Shown here in pieces: positions 9,754-16,278 of a stretch of DNA of 64,000 bases; within the stretch, counting starts at the first letter, position 1; every line of letters begins with the position of its first letter. Origin of the DNA: Oscillospiraceae bacterium (GTDB taxonomy: Bacteria; Bacillota; Clostridia; Oscillospirales; CAG-272). The translations under genes were made by a program, and so were the position numbers. The stretch is from assembly GCA_015065135.1 (NCBI GenBank), contig SVQY01000004.1, positions 32,158 to 96,157 on the forward strand, given 5' to 3'. A model generated the notes under the pieces. The model had not been told where the DNA came from and ran no database searches. It was given only the letters and a program-made list of their open reading frames with translations.

Positions 9754-10028
9754 TTTCATAAAGCAGAGCTCCGACCATCGCGTGTTCATCGGCACGATCC
9801 CGAGGCAATTCACCCCAAAAATTCGCTTTTCCGGGCATTTTTGCTCATTCCAAGCACCTCGCACGTCTCATTCGCCTCGTTTTGTGCTTTTTTGCGAAAA
9901 ACCGACATTCCCTGCACATTGAAAGCGCCTCGATCATTCACTTTGTTCCCAATCGGTTCTTCGTGGCCATTTGGCACCAAAGCCGCCGTTTTTTCATATT
10001 TCATCAAATCTAAGGAGACTTTCGCACC

Positions 10029-10766
10029 ATGCTTGATTTTGAACAGTTTTCCGCTATTTTTCATACCGTTATGGCACTAAATGGCCTTTCCGAGCACGCG
10101 AGCGCCGAAAAAGCAGAGAAATTCTACCGTTTGACCGCGCATATGCTTGAAACCAACGAAAAGATGAATCTGACCGCTATAAAAGAGGAAGAAGCCGTCA
10201 TTCTCCTTCATTACGCAGACAGCTTGACCGCATCGGCCTTCCTCCCTCAGAACGCCAAAATCGCCGACATCGGCTGCGGTGCCGGCTTCCCTTGTCTGCC
10301 CCTGGCCATTTGCCGTCCCGATCTCTCGATCCTGGGCATCGACAGCACCGAGAAAAGGATCCGCTACGTAGAGGAGACCGCCGCCATGCTGGGCTGCAGC
10401 AACCTGAGTGCCGTCGCTATGCGCGCCGAGGAGGGAGGCAAGGGCAGCTACCGTGAGCGCTTCGACGTGTGCACGGCAAGGGCCGTCGCCGCATTACCGC
10501 TTTTGGCCGAGCTCTGTCTGCCCTATGTCAAGCTCGGCGGCACCTTCCTTGCTATGAAGGGGAAAAAGGGTGAAGAGGAGCTGCAAGCTGCCGCCACCGC
10601 AATCAAGCGACTCGGCGGCGAGCTCGCCGCGCTACACCCCATCACCCTGCGCCACGCAAGCAACGCGCCCGAAGAAACGCGATACCTCATTGAGATCAAA
10701 AAGATCGCTCACACTCCCGCAGAATTTCCGCGCGCCTGGGGCAAGATCCTGAAAAAGCCTCTGTAA
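10029..10766 (+). CDS. rsmG: 16S rRNA m7G527 methyltransferase RsmG
   Basis: A 245-residue SAM-dependent methyltransferase that makes 7-methylguanosine at position 527 of 16S rRNA. The SAM loop is DIGCGAGFP (80-88), followed by the acidic residue in ILGIDSTEKR. NEKMNLT (44-50) is the conserved N-terminal signature. I take the ATG at 10029 as start (AAGGAGA about 11 bases upstream); the in-frame ATG at 10071 is an alternative but has no ribosome site. Loss of function in this family gives low-level streptomycin resistance. The gene is followed by a strong terminator, so the Noc-like gene is probably transcribed separately. Confidence 0.95.
   Translation: MLDFEQFSAIFHTVMALNGLSEHASAEKAEKFYRLTAHMLETNEKMNLTAIKEEEAVILLHYADSLTASAFLPQNAKIADIGCGAGFPCLPLAICRPDLSILGIDSTEKRIRYVEETAAMLGCSNLSAVAMRAEEGGKGSYRERFDVCTARAVAALPLLAELCLPYVKLGGTFLAMKGKKGEEELQAAATAIKRLGGELAALHPITLRHASNAPEETRYLIEIKKIAHTPAEFPRAWGKILKKPL
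10065..10080 (+). repeat. 16-bp motif, copy 4, inside the rsmG 5' end
   Basis: ACCGTTATGGCACTAA lies at codons 13-18 of rsmG and contains an in-frame ATG at 10071. It is the only copy in coding DNA. Confidence 0.6.
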
Positions 10767-10785
10767 TCGGCGCATCTCTATATAC

Positions 10786-10824
10786 AAAAAACACGCCAGG
10801 GCTCCAGAATTGGCGTGTTTTTTG
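10786..10824 (+). terminator. rsmG terminator
   Basis: AAAAAACACGCCA pairs with TGGCGTGTTTTTT across a 12-base loop, with a T-rich tail. Confidence 0.8.
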
Positions 10825-10930
10825 TTTTTTGTCAACATTTAGTGATATATTTTTTATTTCTCATCATTTCTTGCGACATTTTCCGCGCAGCCGCCGTGTT
10901 AAAATAGCAAGAAAAAGCAGGAGGTATAAA

Positions 10931-11824
10931 ATGTACGATTATCACGCAAATATGTTACACATTCAGCAGATACCCAGAGAAGGCCTCGCTATCACGTTGC
11001 GTCCGGAGCAGATCCTTCCGCAAAGCACCGCACCAAGCTTCAAAAACCGAAACAAGATCATACGCTTGGCCGAAAGCATGCGCAAATACGGCATCTTAGA
11101 GCCGCTCAAGGTCAAAGCAAGCGGCACTCGCGACGGCGCACCGATCTACTCACCAATCGGCGACGACAAACCTCTTTTCGCGGCAATTGTCGCCAACATT
11201 ACGCAAATTCCGTGCCTTCTTTTGCCCGACGACGACCGTAGCTGCGCCATTGAGAGCATTATGCGCAACTTAAAACAACAAAAACTGCATTTTTTCGACC
11301 AAGCAAACGCATATCAGCTCCTTATACAAGAATTTCACCTCACACAAGAAGAGATCGCCAGAAGAGCAGGTGCCTCGCAATCTACCATAGCCAACAAGCT
11401 GCGCTTGCTGCGCTTTTCGCAAGAAGAACGGCATAAAATCATCGATTTCGGCCTCACCGAGCGCCACGCAAGGGCACTTTTGCGCCTCAAATCCCCCGCA
11501 GCGCGCGCCACGCTACTATCTCAGATCCGCGCCAAAGCGCTCAATGTTGCGGCAACTGAGAGCCTGATCGCAGAGCACCTCGCAAAGCGCCCTTCCACCC
11601 CCGCCGAAGCAACCGAACGAATTGAAATGCATCCGCAAGCGCCCGCAAATGAGCAGTTGCGCCCCCAAAAATTCGCCCTGCAAAGCCTCGCGCCACTCTA
11701 CAATTCCATCGAGCGCGTCCTCGGCATTTTTCAAAAGACCGGAGCGGCCGTCTCTTGTTACCGTGAAGAGAGCGAGAGCTCGGTCCGCATTGTGATCGAA
11801 GTTCCCAAAAACGCCCATTTTTAG
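10931..11824 (+). CDS. Noc-like ParB-family protein with degenerate CTP-binding motifs
   Basis: A 297-residue ParB/Noc family member in the usual noc position between rsmG and parA. The helix-turn-helix region (about 137-160, STIANKLRLL) and the following LTERHARAL (175-183) match Noc more closely than ParB. The N-terminal CTPase domain is altered. Where Noc and ParB have GERRxRA, this protein has GDDKPLFAA from 77; where they have ENxQRE it has RNLKQQ (112-117). The basic amphipathic N-terminal helix by which Noc binds membrane is also not evident. Known Noc proteins bind CTP and membrane and block division over the nucleoid; this one may only bind DNA. Start at 10931 after AGGAGG. Confidence 0.85.
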   Translation: MYDYHANMLHIQQIPREGLAITLRPEQILPQSTAPSFKNRNKIIRLAESMRKYGILEPLKVKASGTRDGAPIYSPIGDDKPLFAAIVANITQIPCLLLPDDDRSCAIESIMRNLKQQKLHFFDQANAYQLLIQEFHLTQEEIARRAGASQSTIANKLRLLRFSQEERHKIIDFGLTERHARALLRLKSPAARATLLSQIRAKALNVAATESLIAEHLAKRPSTPAEATERIEMHPQAPANEQLRPQKFALQSLAPLYNSIERVLGIFQKTGAAVSCYREESESSVRIVIEVPKNAHF

Positions 11825-11938
11825 GGCGTTTAACCAGTTTGCCGTCAGACCCCGCACCCCGAAGCTCCACCCCCCGCAGCAGCGCTTTTTGGGTGCCTCG
11901 ATCACATCGCTTTGCACTCATAGAAATTGTGAGCGCGT

Positions 11939-11954
11939 TGTTTCACGTGAAACA
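11939..11954. other. parS site 1
   Basis: TGTTTCACGTGAAACA, a perfect match to the ParB-binding palindrome conserved across bacteria. Confidence 0.95.
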
Positions 11955-11975
11955 GAGCAAGCGCGCACGGATCGC

Positions 11976-11991
11976 CGTTTCACGTGAAACA
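11976..11991. other. parS site 2
   Basis: CGTTTCACGTGAAACA, matching at 15 of 16 bases and centred 37 bases from site 1. Confidence 0.93.
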
Positions 11992-12068
11992 CTCCTGTGC
12001 CGTCCGGAGCAGAGTACCGCCCTTTGGCAAGATCCCATACGGAGCTACCCGGGTACATCAAGGCGAAA

Positions 12069-12084
12069 CGTTTCACGTGAAACA
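12069..12084. other. parS site 3
   Basis: CGTTTCACGTGAAACA. It overlaps the start of the first 40-bp tandem unit. Confidence 0.93.
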
Positions 12085-12163
12085 CGAAAGCCTGGTCATT
12101 CTCACCCTTGTTTCACGTGAAACACAAAAGCCTGGTCATTCTCGCCCTTGTTTCACGTGAAAC
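12071..12163 (+). repeat. 40-bp tandem repeat carrying parS
   Basis: Units 12071-12110 and 12111-12150 differ at two bases, and a third partial unit follows to 12163. Each unit is the parS right part plus a GCCTGGTCATTCTC spacer. The number of parS sites has therefore grown by tandem duplication. Confidence 0.9.
12109..12124. other. parS site 4
   Basis: TGTTTCACGTGAAACA, a perfect site exactly 40 bases after site 3. Confidence 0.95.
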
Positions 12164-12164
12164 T
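12149..12164. other. parS site 5
   Basis: TGTTTCACGTGAAACT, one mismatch at the last base, again 40 bases after the previous site. Confidence 0.92.
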
Positions 12165-12285
12165 TCGCTCTTGTATCAACAGGATCTCTTCTTGAAAAAT
12201 GGTCTTGGTGAACAATGAATGGTTTATTGCTTTGGGCACGCAAGAATCTTTCAACAACTTTTCGCAAAAATCTTTTCTTTTTCTG

Positions 12286-12314
12286 TTGCAAAACTCACGC
12301 GCAAGTGTTATAAT
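12286..12314 (+). promoter_or_regulatory. parA promoter
   Basis: TTGCAA (12286-12291), 17 bases, TATAAT (12309-12314), about 34 bases before the parA ATG. Confidence 0.75.
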
Positions 12315-12347
12315 ATGGATACACCGTAGCGAAGGGAGGGGAAGCTT

Positions 12348-13109
12348 ATGGGTCGCGTCATTGCGCTCGCCAATCAGAAAGGCGGCGTAGGCAAAACAAC
12401 GTCTGCAGTCAATCTTGCTGCAAGCCTTGGTTTGCTTGGCAAAAAAGTGTTGCTCGTCGATCTGGATCCGCAAGGAAGCGCCACCAGTAGCCTTGGCGTA
12501 TCCAAAAAGTCCCTTCGCTTTTCCGCCGCGGACCTATTGATCAGCGGCTGCAGCTTCGAAAACGCACGGTTGCGAACGAGATTCAAGGGCCTTGACCTGC
12601 TGCCGGCAAACGTTTCTCTGGCCGCAACCGAGTTTGACCTGATCGAAACCGACGGGGGAGAGGCCGCGCTGCGACGCGCACTATCCACCGTCAGAGACGA
12701 TTACGACCTGATCATTCTGGATTGTCCGCCCTCGTTGGGCATGCTCACCGTCAATGCAATGGTGGCAAGCGATGGCGTGATCATTCCCATGCAGTGTGAA
12801 TTTTTTGCATTGGAAGGCCTGGTGCAGCTGATGACCACCATCAAGCAGCTGCGGCGGCGCTACAATCCCCGCCTTGCCATCGTCGGCATTCTCGCCACCA
12901 TGTTTAATAATAAAATGGAGCTCGCCACCGATGTACTGGCAGAATTGAAACGACATTACCCTGATCGGGTGTTTGAAACTACCATCACGCGACACGAGCG
13001 CCTCTCGGAAGCGCCCGGGTTCGGCATGCCGGTCTATTATCACGACCCGGAATCCCCCGGTGCTGCCGAATATATGCTTGTAGCCAAGGAGCTGCTGGAG
13101 CGCATTTAG
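12348..13109 (+). CDS. parA: chromosome-partitioning ATPase ParA (Soj)
   Basis: A 253-residue deviant-Walker ATPase of the ParA/Soj family. The P-loop KGGVGKTT at 11-18 contains the signature lysine, VDLDPQG follows near 37, and LIILDCPPSLG is the Walker B/A' region. There is no N-terminal DNA-binding extension, as expected for the short chromosomal type. It works with ParB on parS to segregate origins, and in Bacillus it also tunes DnaA activity. The gene is 37 bases upstream of parB and cotranscribed with it. The GAAGGGAGGGG ribosome site is strong. Confidence 0.97.
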   Translation: MGRVIALANQKGGVGKTTSAVNLAASLGLLGKKVLLVDLDPQGSATSSLGVSKKSLRFSAADLLISGCSFENARLRTRFKGLDLLPANVSLAATEFDLIETDGGEAALRRALSTVRDDYDLIILDCPPSLGMLTVNAMVASDGVIIPMQCEFFALEGLVQLMTTIKQLRRRYNPRLAIVGILATMFNNKMELATDVLAELKRHYPDRVFETTITRHERLSEAPGFGMPVYYHDPESPGAAEYMLVAKELLERI

Positions 13110-13146
13110 AACACGTGCAACAAAAAAGGAAAGGAAGGAATACGCT

Positions 13147-14046
13147 ATGGCAAAGAAAGCCGGAGGTCTCGGCAGAGACTTTTTCGCAATTTTAGACGAC
13201 AATATCACGGGAATGAAGGAAGGCACCGCAACCACGCTGCGCATTTCCGAGATCGAACCCCGTGCCGATCAGCCCCGTAAGGATTTTGATAGGGAAGCGC
13301 TGGAGTCTCTTGCGGACTCTATCGCCGCATACGGCGTCCTACAGCCCATTCTGGTCAGACAGAATCCCAATTTTGAGGGAACCTTTGAGATCATCGCGGG
13401 CGAACGTCGCTGGCGCGCCGCCAAAATGGCCGGCCTTACCGAGATACCCGCTGTTGTGGTAGACGGTGACGATATGAAAACCGCGCAGATCTCGCTCATT
13501 GAGAACGTGCAACGCGAGGATCTGAACGTTGTGGAAGAAGCGCTCGCCTACCAGGCGCTGATCGAGCAATTCGATATGACGCAGGAGCAGATCTCTCAGC
13601 AAGCAGGCAAATCCCGCTCTGCCGTAGCCAACACGTTACGCTTGCTGGATCTGCCCGAGGATGTGCTGGAAATGCTGAAGGACAAGAATTGCCCGCTCTC
13701 CGCAGGCCACGCAAGAGCCCTGCTCGGCCTGAAGGATCCCGAAAACATCCCGCTGCTGGCACGCCGCATCGTAGCGAAAGAGCTTTCGGTGCGCGATACC
13801 GAAGCCTTGGTCAAGCGCGCAAATGTGGATCCGATGCCGGAGCTGCCCGAAATTGACGGCGGCGTACAGAGCAAGACTTGGATGAAGGACCTGGAGCGCC
13901 GCACCAGAGAGTCTCTCGGACGCAAGGTCAAGATCACCCAAAACGACAAAAAGCACTCCATCGAGCTGTTTTACGATGATAATGAAGACATGGAAGCCCT
14001 GCTGACCCTGCTTTGCGGCGCAGACTTCTTCCAGGACGAACAATAA
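13147..14046 (+). CDS. parB: chromosome-partitioning protein ParB (Spo0J)
   Basis: A 299-residue canonical ParB. Both CTP-binding motifs are intact, GERRWRA at 85-91 and ENVQRED at 119-125, in contrast to the paralogue at 10931. A helix-turn-helix region at about 144-167 reads parS, and a C-terminal dimerisation domain follows (about 240-299). In this family ParB clamps load at parS, slide using CTP and recruit SMC. Five sites are available 1 kb upstream. It lies between parA and serS with short gaps (37 and 15 bases), so the three genes are likely one transcript. Confidence 0.97.
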   Translation: MAKKAGGLGRDFFAILDDNITGMKEGTATTLRISEIEPRADQPRKDFDREALESLADSIAAYGVLQPILVRQNPNFEGTFEIIAGERRWRAAKMAGLTEIPAVVVDGDDMKTAQISLIENVQREDLNVVEEALAYQALIEQFDMTQEQISQQAGKSRSAVANTLRLLDLPEDVLEMLKDKNCPLSAGHARALLGLKDPENIPLLARRIVAKELSVRDTEALVKRANVDPMPELPEIDGGVQSKTWMKDLERRTRESLGRKVKITQNDKKHSIELFYDDNEDMEALLTLLCGADFFQDEQ

Positions 14047-14061
14047 GAAAGGAAACCAACC

Positions 14062-15342
14062 ATGCTGGACATCAAACGCATTAAAGAAAACCCCGCGCTC
14101 GCCAAGGAGCGCCTTGCCACCCGTCAGAAGGACTACAGCGCCGAGATCGACCGTCTGGTAGAGCTGGACGTAGAGCGCCGCGCGCTGATCGCCGACACCG
14201 AGGCAAAAAAGGCAGAGCAGAACAAGATCTCTAAGCAGATCCCCATGTTCAAGAAGGAAGGGAAGGATGTTGCACCCATTTTTGCAGAGATGAAGATCCT
14301 CTCCGAGACCGTCAAGGCCGACACCGAGAAGATCGCGGCCATCGACGCGGAGATGGAAAACACCCTGCTTTCCATTCCCAATATACCCAATGAGCTGTGC
14401 AAGATCGGCAAGGATGATACCGATAATGTGGAGCAGCGCCGCTGGTCCGAGCCCCGCGCCTTTGAGTTTGAGCCCAAGGCACACTGGGATATCGGCAAGG
14501 ATCTGGGCATTCTGGACCCCGATACCGCCGCAAAGGTTACCGGCACTCGCTTCCATTTCTACCGTGGTATGGGCTCTCGTCTCGAGCGCGCTGTCATCAA
14601 CTATTACCTGGATACCCACACCGACCACGGCTACACCGAGATCTTCCCCCCTTATATGGTCAACCGCGACTCGATGAGAGGCACCGGCCAGCTGCCCAAA
14701 TTTGAGGAGGATGCTTTCCGCGTTGCCAACAACGACTGCTTCCTGATCCCCACCGCAGAGGTTCCGGTCACCAACATGCACCGCGACGACATCCTGGACG
14801 GCGCCGATCTGCCGATCTCCTACTGCGCATACTCCGCTTGCTTCCGTGCAGAGGCAGGCTCTGCCGGCCGCGACACGCGCGGTCTCATCCGTCAGCATCA
14901 GTTCAACAAGGTAGAGCTGGTGAAATTCACCACCCCCGAAACCTCCTACGAGGAGCTGGAAAAGCTGACCAACGATGCCGAGCGCGTGCTGCAAGGCCTT
15001 GGTCTGCCCTATCGCGTGGTGCGCCTTTGCACCGGCGATCTTGGCTTCTCCAGCGCCATGACCTACGATATTGAGGTCTGGATGCCCTCCTACAACCGCT
15101 ATGTAGAGATCTCCTCCTGCTCCGATTTCGAGGATTACCAGGCTCGCCGCGCCAATATCCGCTACCGTGAGACGCCCAAGGACAAGCCTCGTCTGGTCCA
15201 CACGCTGAACGGCTCCGGTGTCGCCGTTGGCCGTACCGTAGCCGCTATTCTGGAGAATTACCAAAACGAGGACGGCTCTGTAACCGTTCCCGAGGCACTG
15301 CGTCCTTATATGGGCTGCAATGTCATCAAGGCGGATCGGTAA
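14062..15342 (+). CDS. serS: seryl-tRNA synthetase
   Basis: A 426-residue class II aminoacyl-tRNA synthetase that charges tRNA-Ser (and tRNA-Sec where present). The N-terminal coiled-coil tRNA-binding arm is at about 25-100. TAEVPVTN belongs to the active site, [21 protein letters not shown] is motif 2, and the C-terminal [13 protein letters not shown] is motif 3. There is only a 15-base gap after parB, so there is no room for a T-box leader and the gene depends on upstream transcription. Placement next to parAB is also known in some Clostridia. The TAA overlaps the next gene's ATG. Confidence 0.97.
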   Translation: MLDIKRIKENPALAKERLATRQKDYSAEIDRLVELDVERRALIADTEAKKAEQNKISKQIPMFKKEGKDVAPIFAEMKILSETVKADTEKIAAIDAEMENTLLSIPNIPNELCKIGKDDTDNVEQRRWSEPRAFEFEPKAHWDIGKDLGILDPDTAAKVTGTRFHFYRGMGSRLERAVINYYLDTHTDHGYTEIFPPYMVNRDSMRGTGQLPKFEEDAFRVANNDCFLIPTAEVPVTNMHRDDILDGADLPISYCAYSACFRAEAGSAGRDTRGLIRQHQFNKVELVKFTTPETSYEELEKLTNDAERVLQGLGLPYRVVRLCTGDLGFSSAMTYDIEVWMPSYNRYVEISSCSDFEDYQARRANIRYRETPKDKPRLVHTLNGSGVAVGRTVAAILENYQNEDGSVTVPEALRPYMGCNVIKADR

Positions 15343-15962
15343 TGTCGCAGCCTATTCTTTCCCTTGCCTCCTTCTTTTCGATCGAGGCAAGGGAATATTT
15401 GAATTTCACCTTTGATGCAGCGGCCAGAGAAACGGTGCGGAACGTGATCCTCGGCCTTTGCGTGGTGATGATCTTCGTTTCTCTTTATGCGTTGTATCAA
15501 AAATACGTGGCCGGCGCTATCGTGCGCGCCATCATCAAGGCGGAAGCACACAGCAAAGAGACCGCCAAGACCGCCGAGGAGCTTGGTTTGGAGAAAAACT
15601 ATCTTGCTTTGCTCGAGTTAAAGACCAACCTCTCACTGAAAAAGCTGGTGCGTATGGCAAACGAGGAATGCGAAGCCGAAGCTGCCCCCGCAGAGGAAGC
15701 TGCCATCGAGGCCGAAAGCGAAACGCCCACAGAGCCAAACGCAGAAAATTGCGAGGCAAAAGAGGAAAGCGAGGATACCGAGCTGGCGCGCTTTTATATT
15801 CCCGAGGAATTGAAATACCGTGCAGATAACATGTTCAACAAGAATTCGAACAATATCGTGGCACTGCTGATCTCCTCCGGCCTGATCATTGCTTTCGGCA
15901 TTCTGTTGCTGAAGCTGCTGCCGTGGATCTTAACGGTAATTGACAACATGATCGCAAAATAA
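15342..15962 (+). CDS. two-helix membrane protein with acidic linker, unknown function
   Basis: A 206-residue protein that I do not recognise. One transmembrane helix is at about 34-54 and a second at about 171-197. Between them are an amphipathic helical stretch and a long Glu/Ala-rich region (about 105-145). Its ATG overlaps the serS stop by one base (TAATG), so translation is coupled to serS, and a strong terminator follows directly. The pattern suggests a membrane scaffold or regulator. The link to serS may be only transcriptional. Confidence 0.75.
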   Translation: MSQPILSLASFFSIEAREYLNFTFDAAARETVRNVILGLCVVMIFVSLYALYQKYVAGAIVRAIIKAEAHSKETAKTAEELGLEKNYLALLELKTNLSLKKLVRMANEECEAEAAPAEEAAIEAESETPTEPNAENCEAKEESEDTELARFYIPEELKYRADNMFNKNSNNIVALLISSGLIIAFGILLLKLLPWILTVIDNMIAK

Positions 15963-15992
15963 AAAAGAGGGCGATGCGCGCCCTCTTTTTTT
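15962..15992 (+). terminator. terminator of the parA-parB-serS operon
   Basis: GAGGGCG-atgcg-CGCCCTC, flanked by A6 and T7 runs. Confidence 0.85.
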
Positions 15993-16064
15993 ATTTGTTG
16001 ATTTATTGCATTATCGTCAACTCAAAAGCCAAGAATCCTTGCTTTCCATATTTTTCAAAAAGAT

Positions 16065-16078
16065 GTTGACAAATCAAC
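16065..16078. promoter_or_regulatory. operator-like palindrome 1 over the -35 element
   Basis: GTTGACAAATCAAC has GTTGA/TCAAC arms and contains the -35 hexamer of the promoter at 16066. It has the form of a MarR-type operator. Confidence 0.55.
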
Positions 16079-16094
16079 TTTTGCGCGGTATAAT
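16066..16094 (+). promoter_or_regulatory. distal consensus promoter of the acyl-CoA synthetase gene
   Basis: A perfect TTGACA (16066-16071), 17 bases, TATAAT (16089-16094). Two palindromes flank it, so it is probably tightly repressed under some condition. In the 15963-16278 gap the only other signals I see are the terminator and the second promoter. Confidence 0.85.
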
Positions 16095-16100
16095 ATCCTT

Positions 16101-16114
16101 GTTGACTTATCAAC
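16101..16114. promoter_or_regulatory. operator-like palindrome 2 at the expected transcription start
   Basis: GTTGACTTATCAAC has the same arms as palindrome 1, lies 36 bases further on, and covers the expected +1 region. Confidence 0.55.
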
Positions 16115-16183
16115 ATCGAGGTCTGCGCCGCAAAAGGGCGGTTTCTGACGATTTTTATTTTCGTCCACTCACACCGCCATTTC

Positions 16184-16212
16184 TTGACATTCGCGCCACT
16201 TCGTGCTACAAT
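16184..16212 (+). promoter_or_regulatory. proximal promoter of the acyl-CoA synthetase gene
   Basis: TTGACA (16184-16189), 17 bases, TACAAT (16207-16212), with GTGC before the -10. It has no palindrome over it and could give basal expression. Confidence 0.75.
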
Positions 16213-16278
16213 TAAATTGTACGTTGCAAAAAGCCCTTCAAAATTCAGTGCGGCCAGACGCCGCGAAAGAGGTAAACC

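Larger units (their letters stand above)
8041..10028. other. gene desert of about 2 kb between mnmG and rsmG
   Basis: No credible gene is visible on either strand. The open frames lack ribosome sites, are rich in Arg, His, Ser and Pro, and look like no family I know. Base composition is skewed to C on the plus strand: in 9301-9360 I count 26 C and 14 G. Short hairpins occur, for example TCAGCCC-TTT-GGGCTGA at 8437-8453. A 14-16 bp motif is present three times here and once in rsmG. I found no rRNA, tRNA, tmRNA, SRP RNA or RNase P signature. It could be decayed DNA, a non-coding RNA region, or a chromosome-organisation region next to parS. Confidence 0.6.
11825..12347. other. centromere-like region between the noc-like gene and parA
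   Basis: A 523-base gap with no gene. It holds five parS sites, two 40-bp tandem units and the parA promoter. An open frame from 11839 to 12120 runs through the parS sites and has no ribosome site. Confidence 0.85.

Noticed and set aside
11839..12120. A 93-codon frame through the parS region
   Set aside because: It lacks a ribosome site and its sequence is set by the parS repeats.
12071..12163. CRISPR-like direct repeats
   Set aside because: The repeats contain perfect parS palindromes and the intervening sequence is also repeated, so there are no unique spacers and no cas genes.
14047..14061. T-box riboswitch before serS
   Set aside because: Only 15 bases separate parB and serS.
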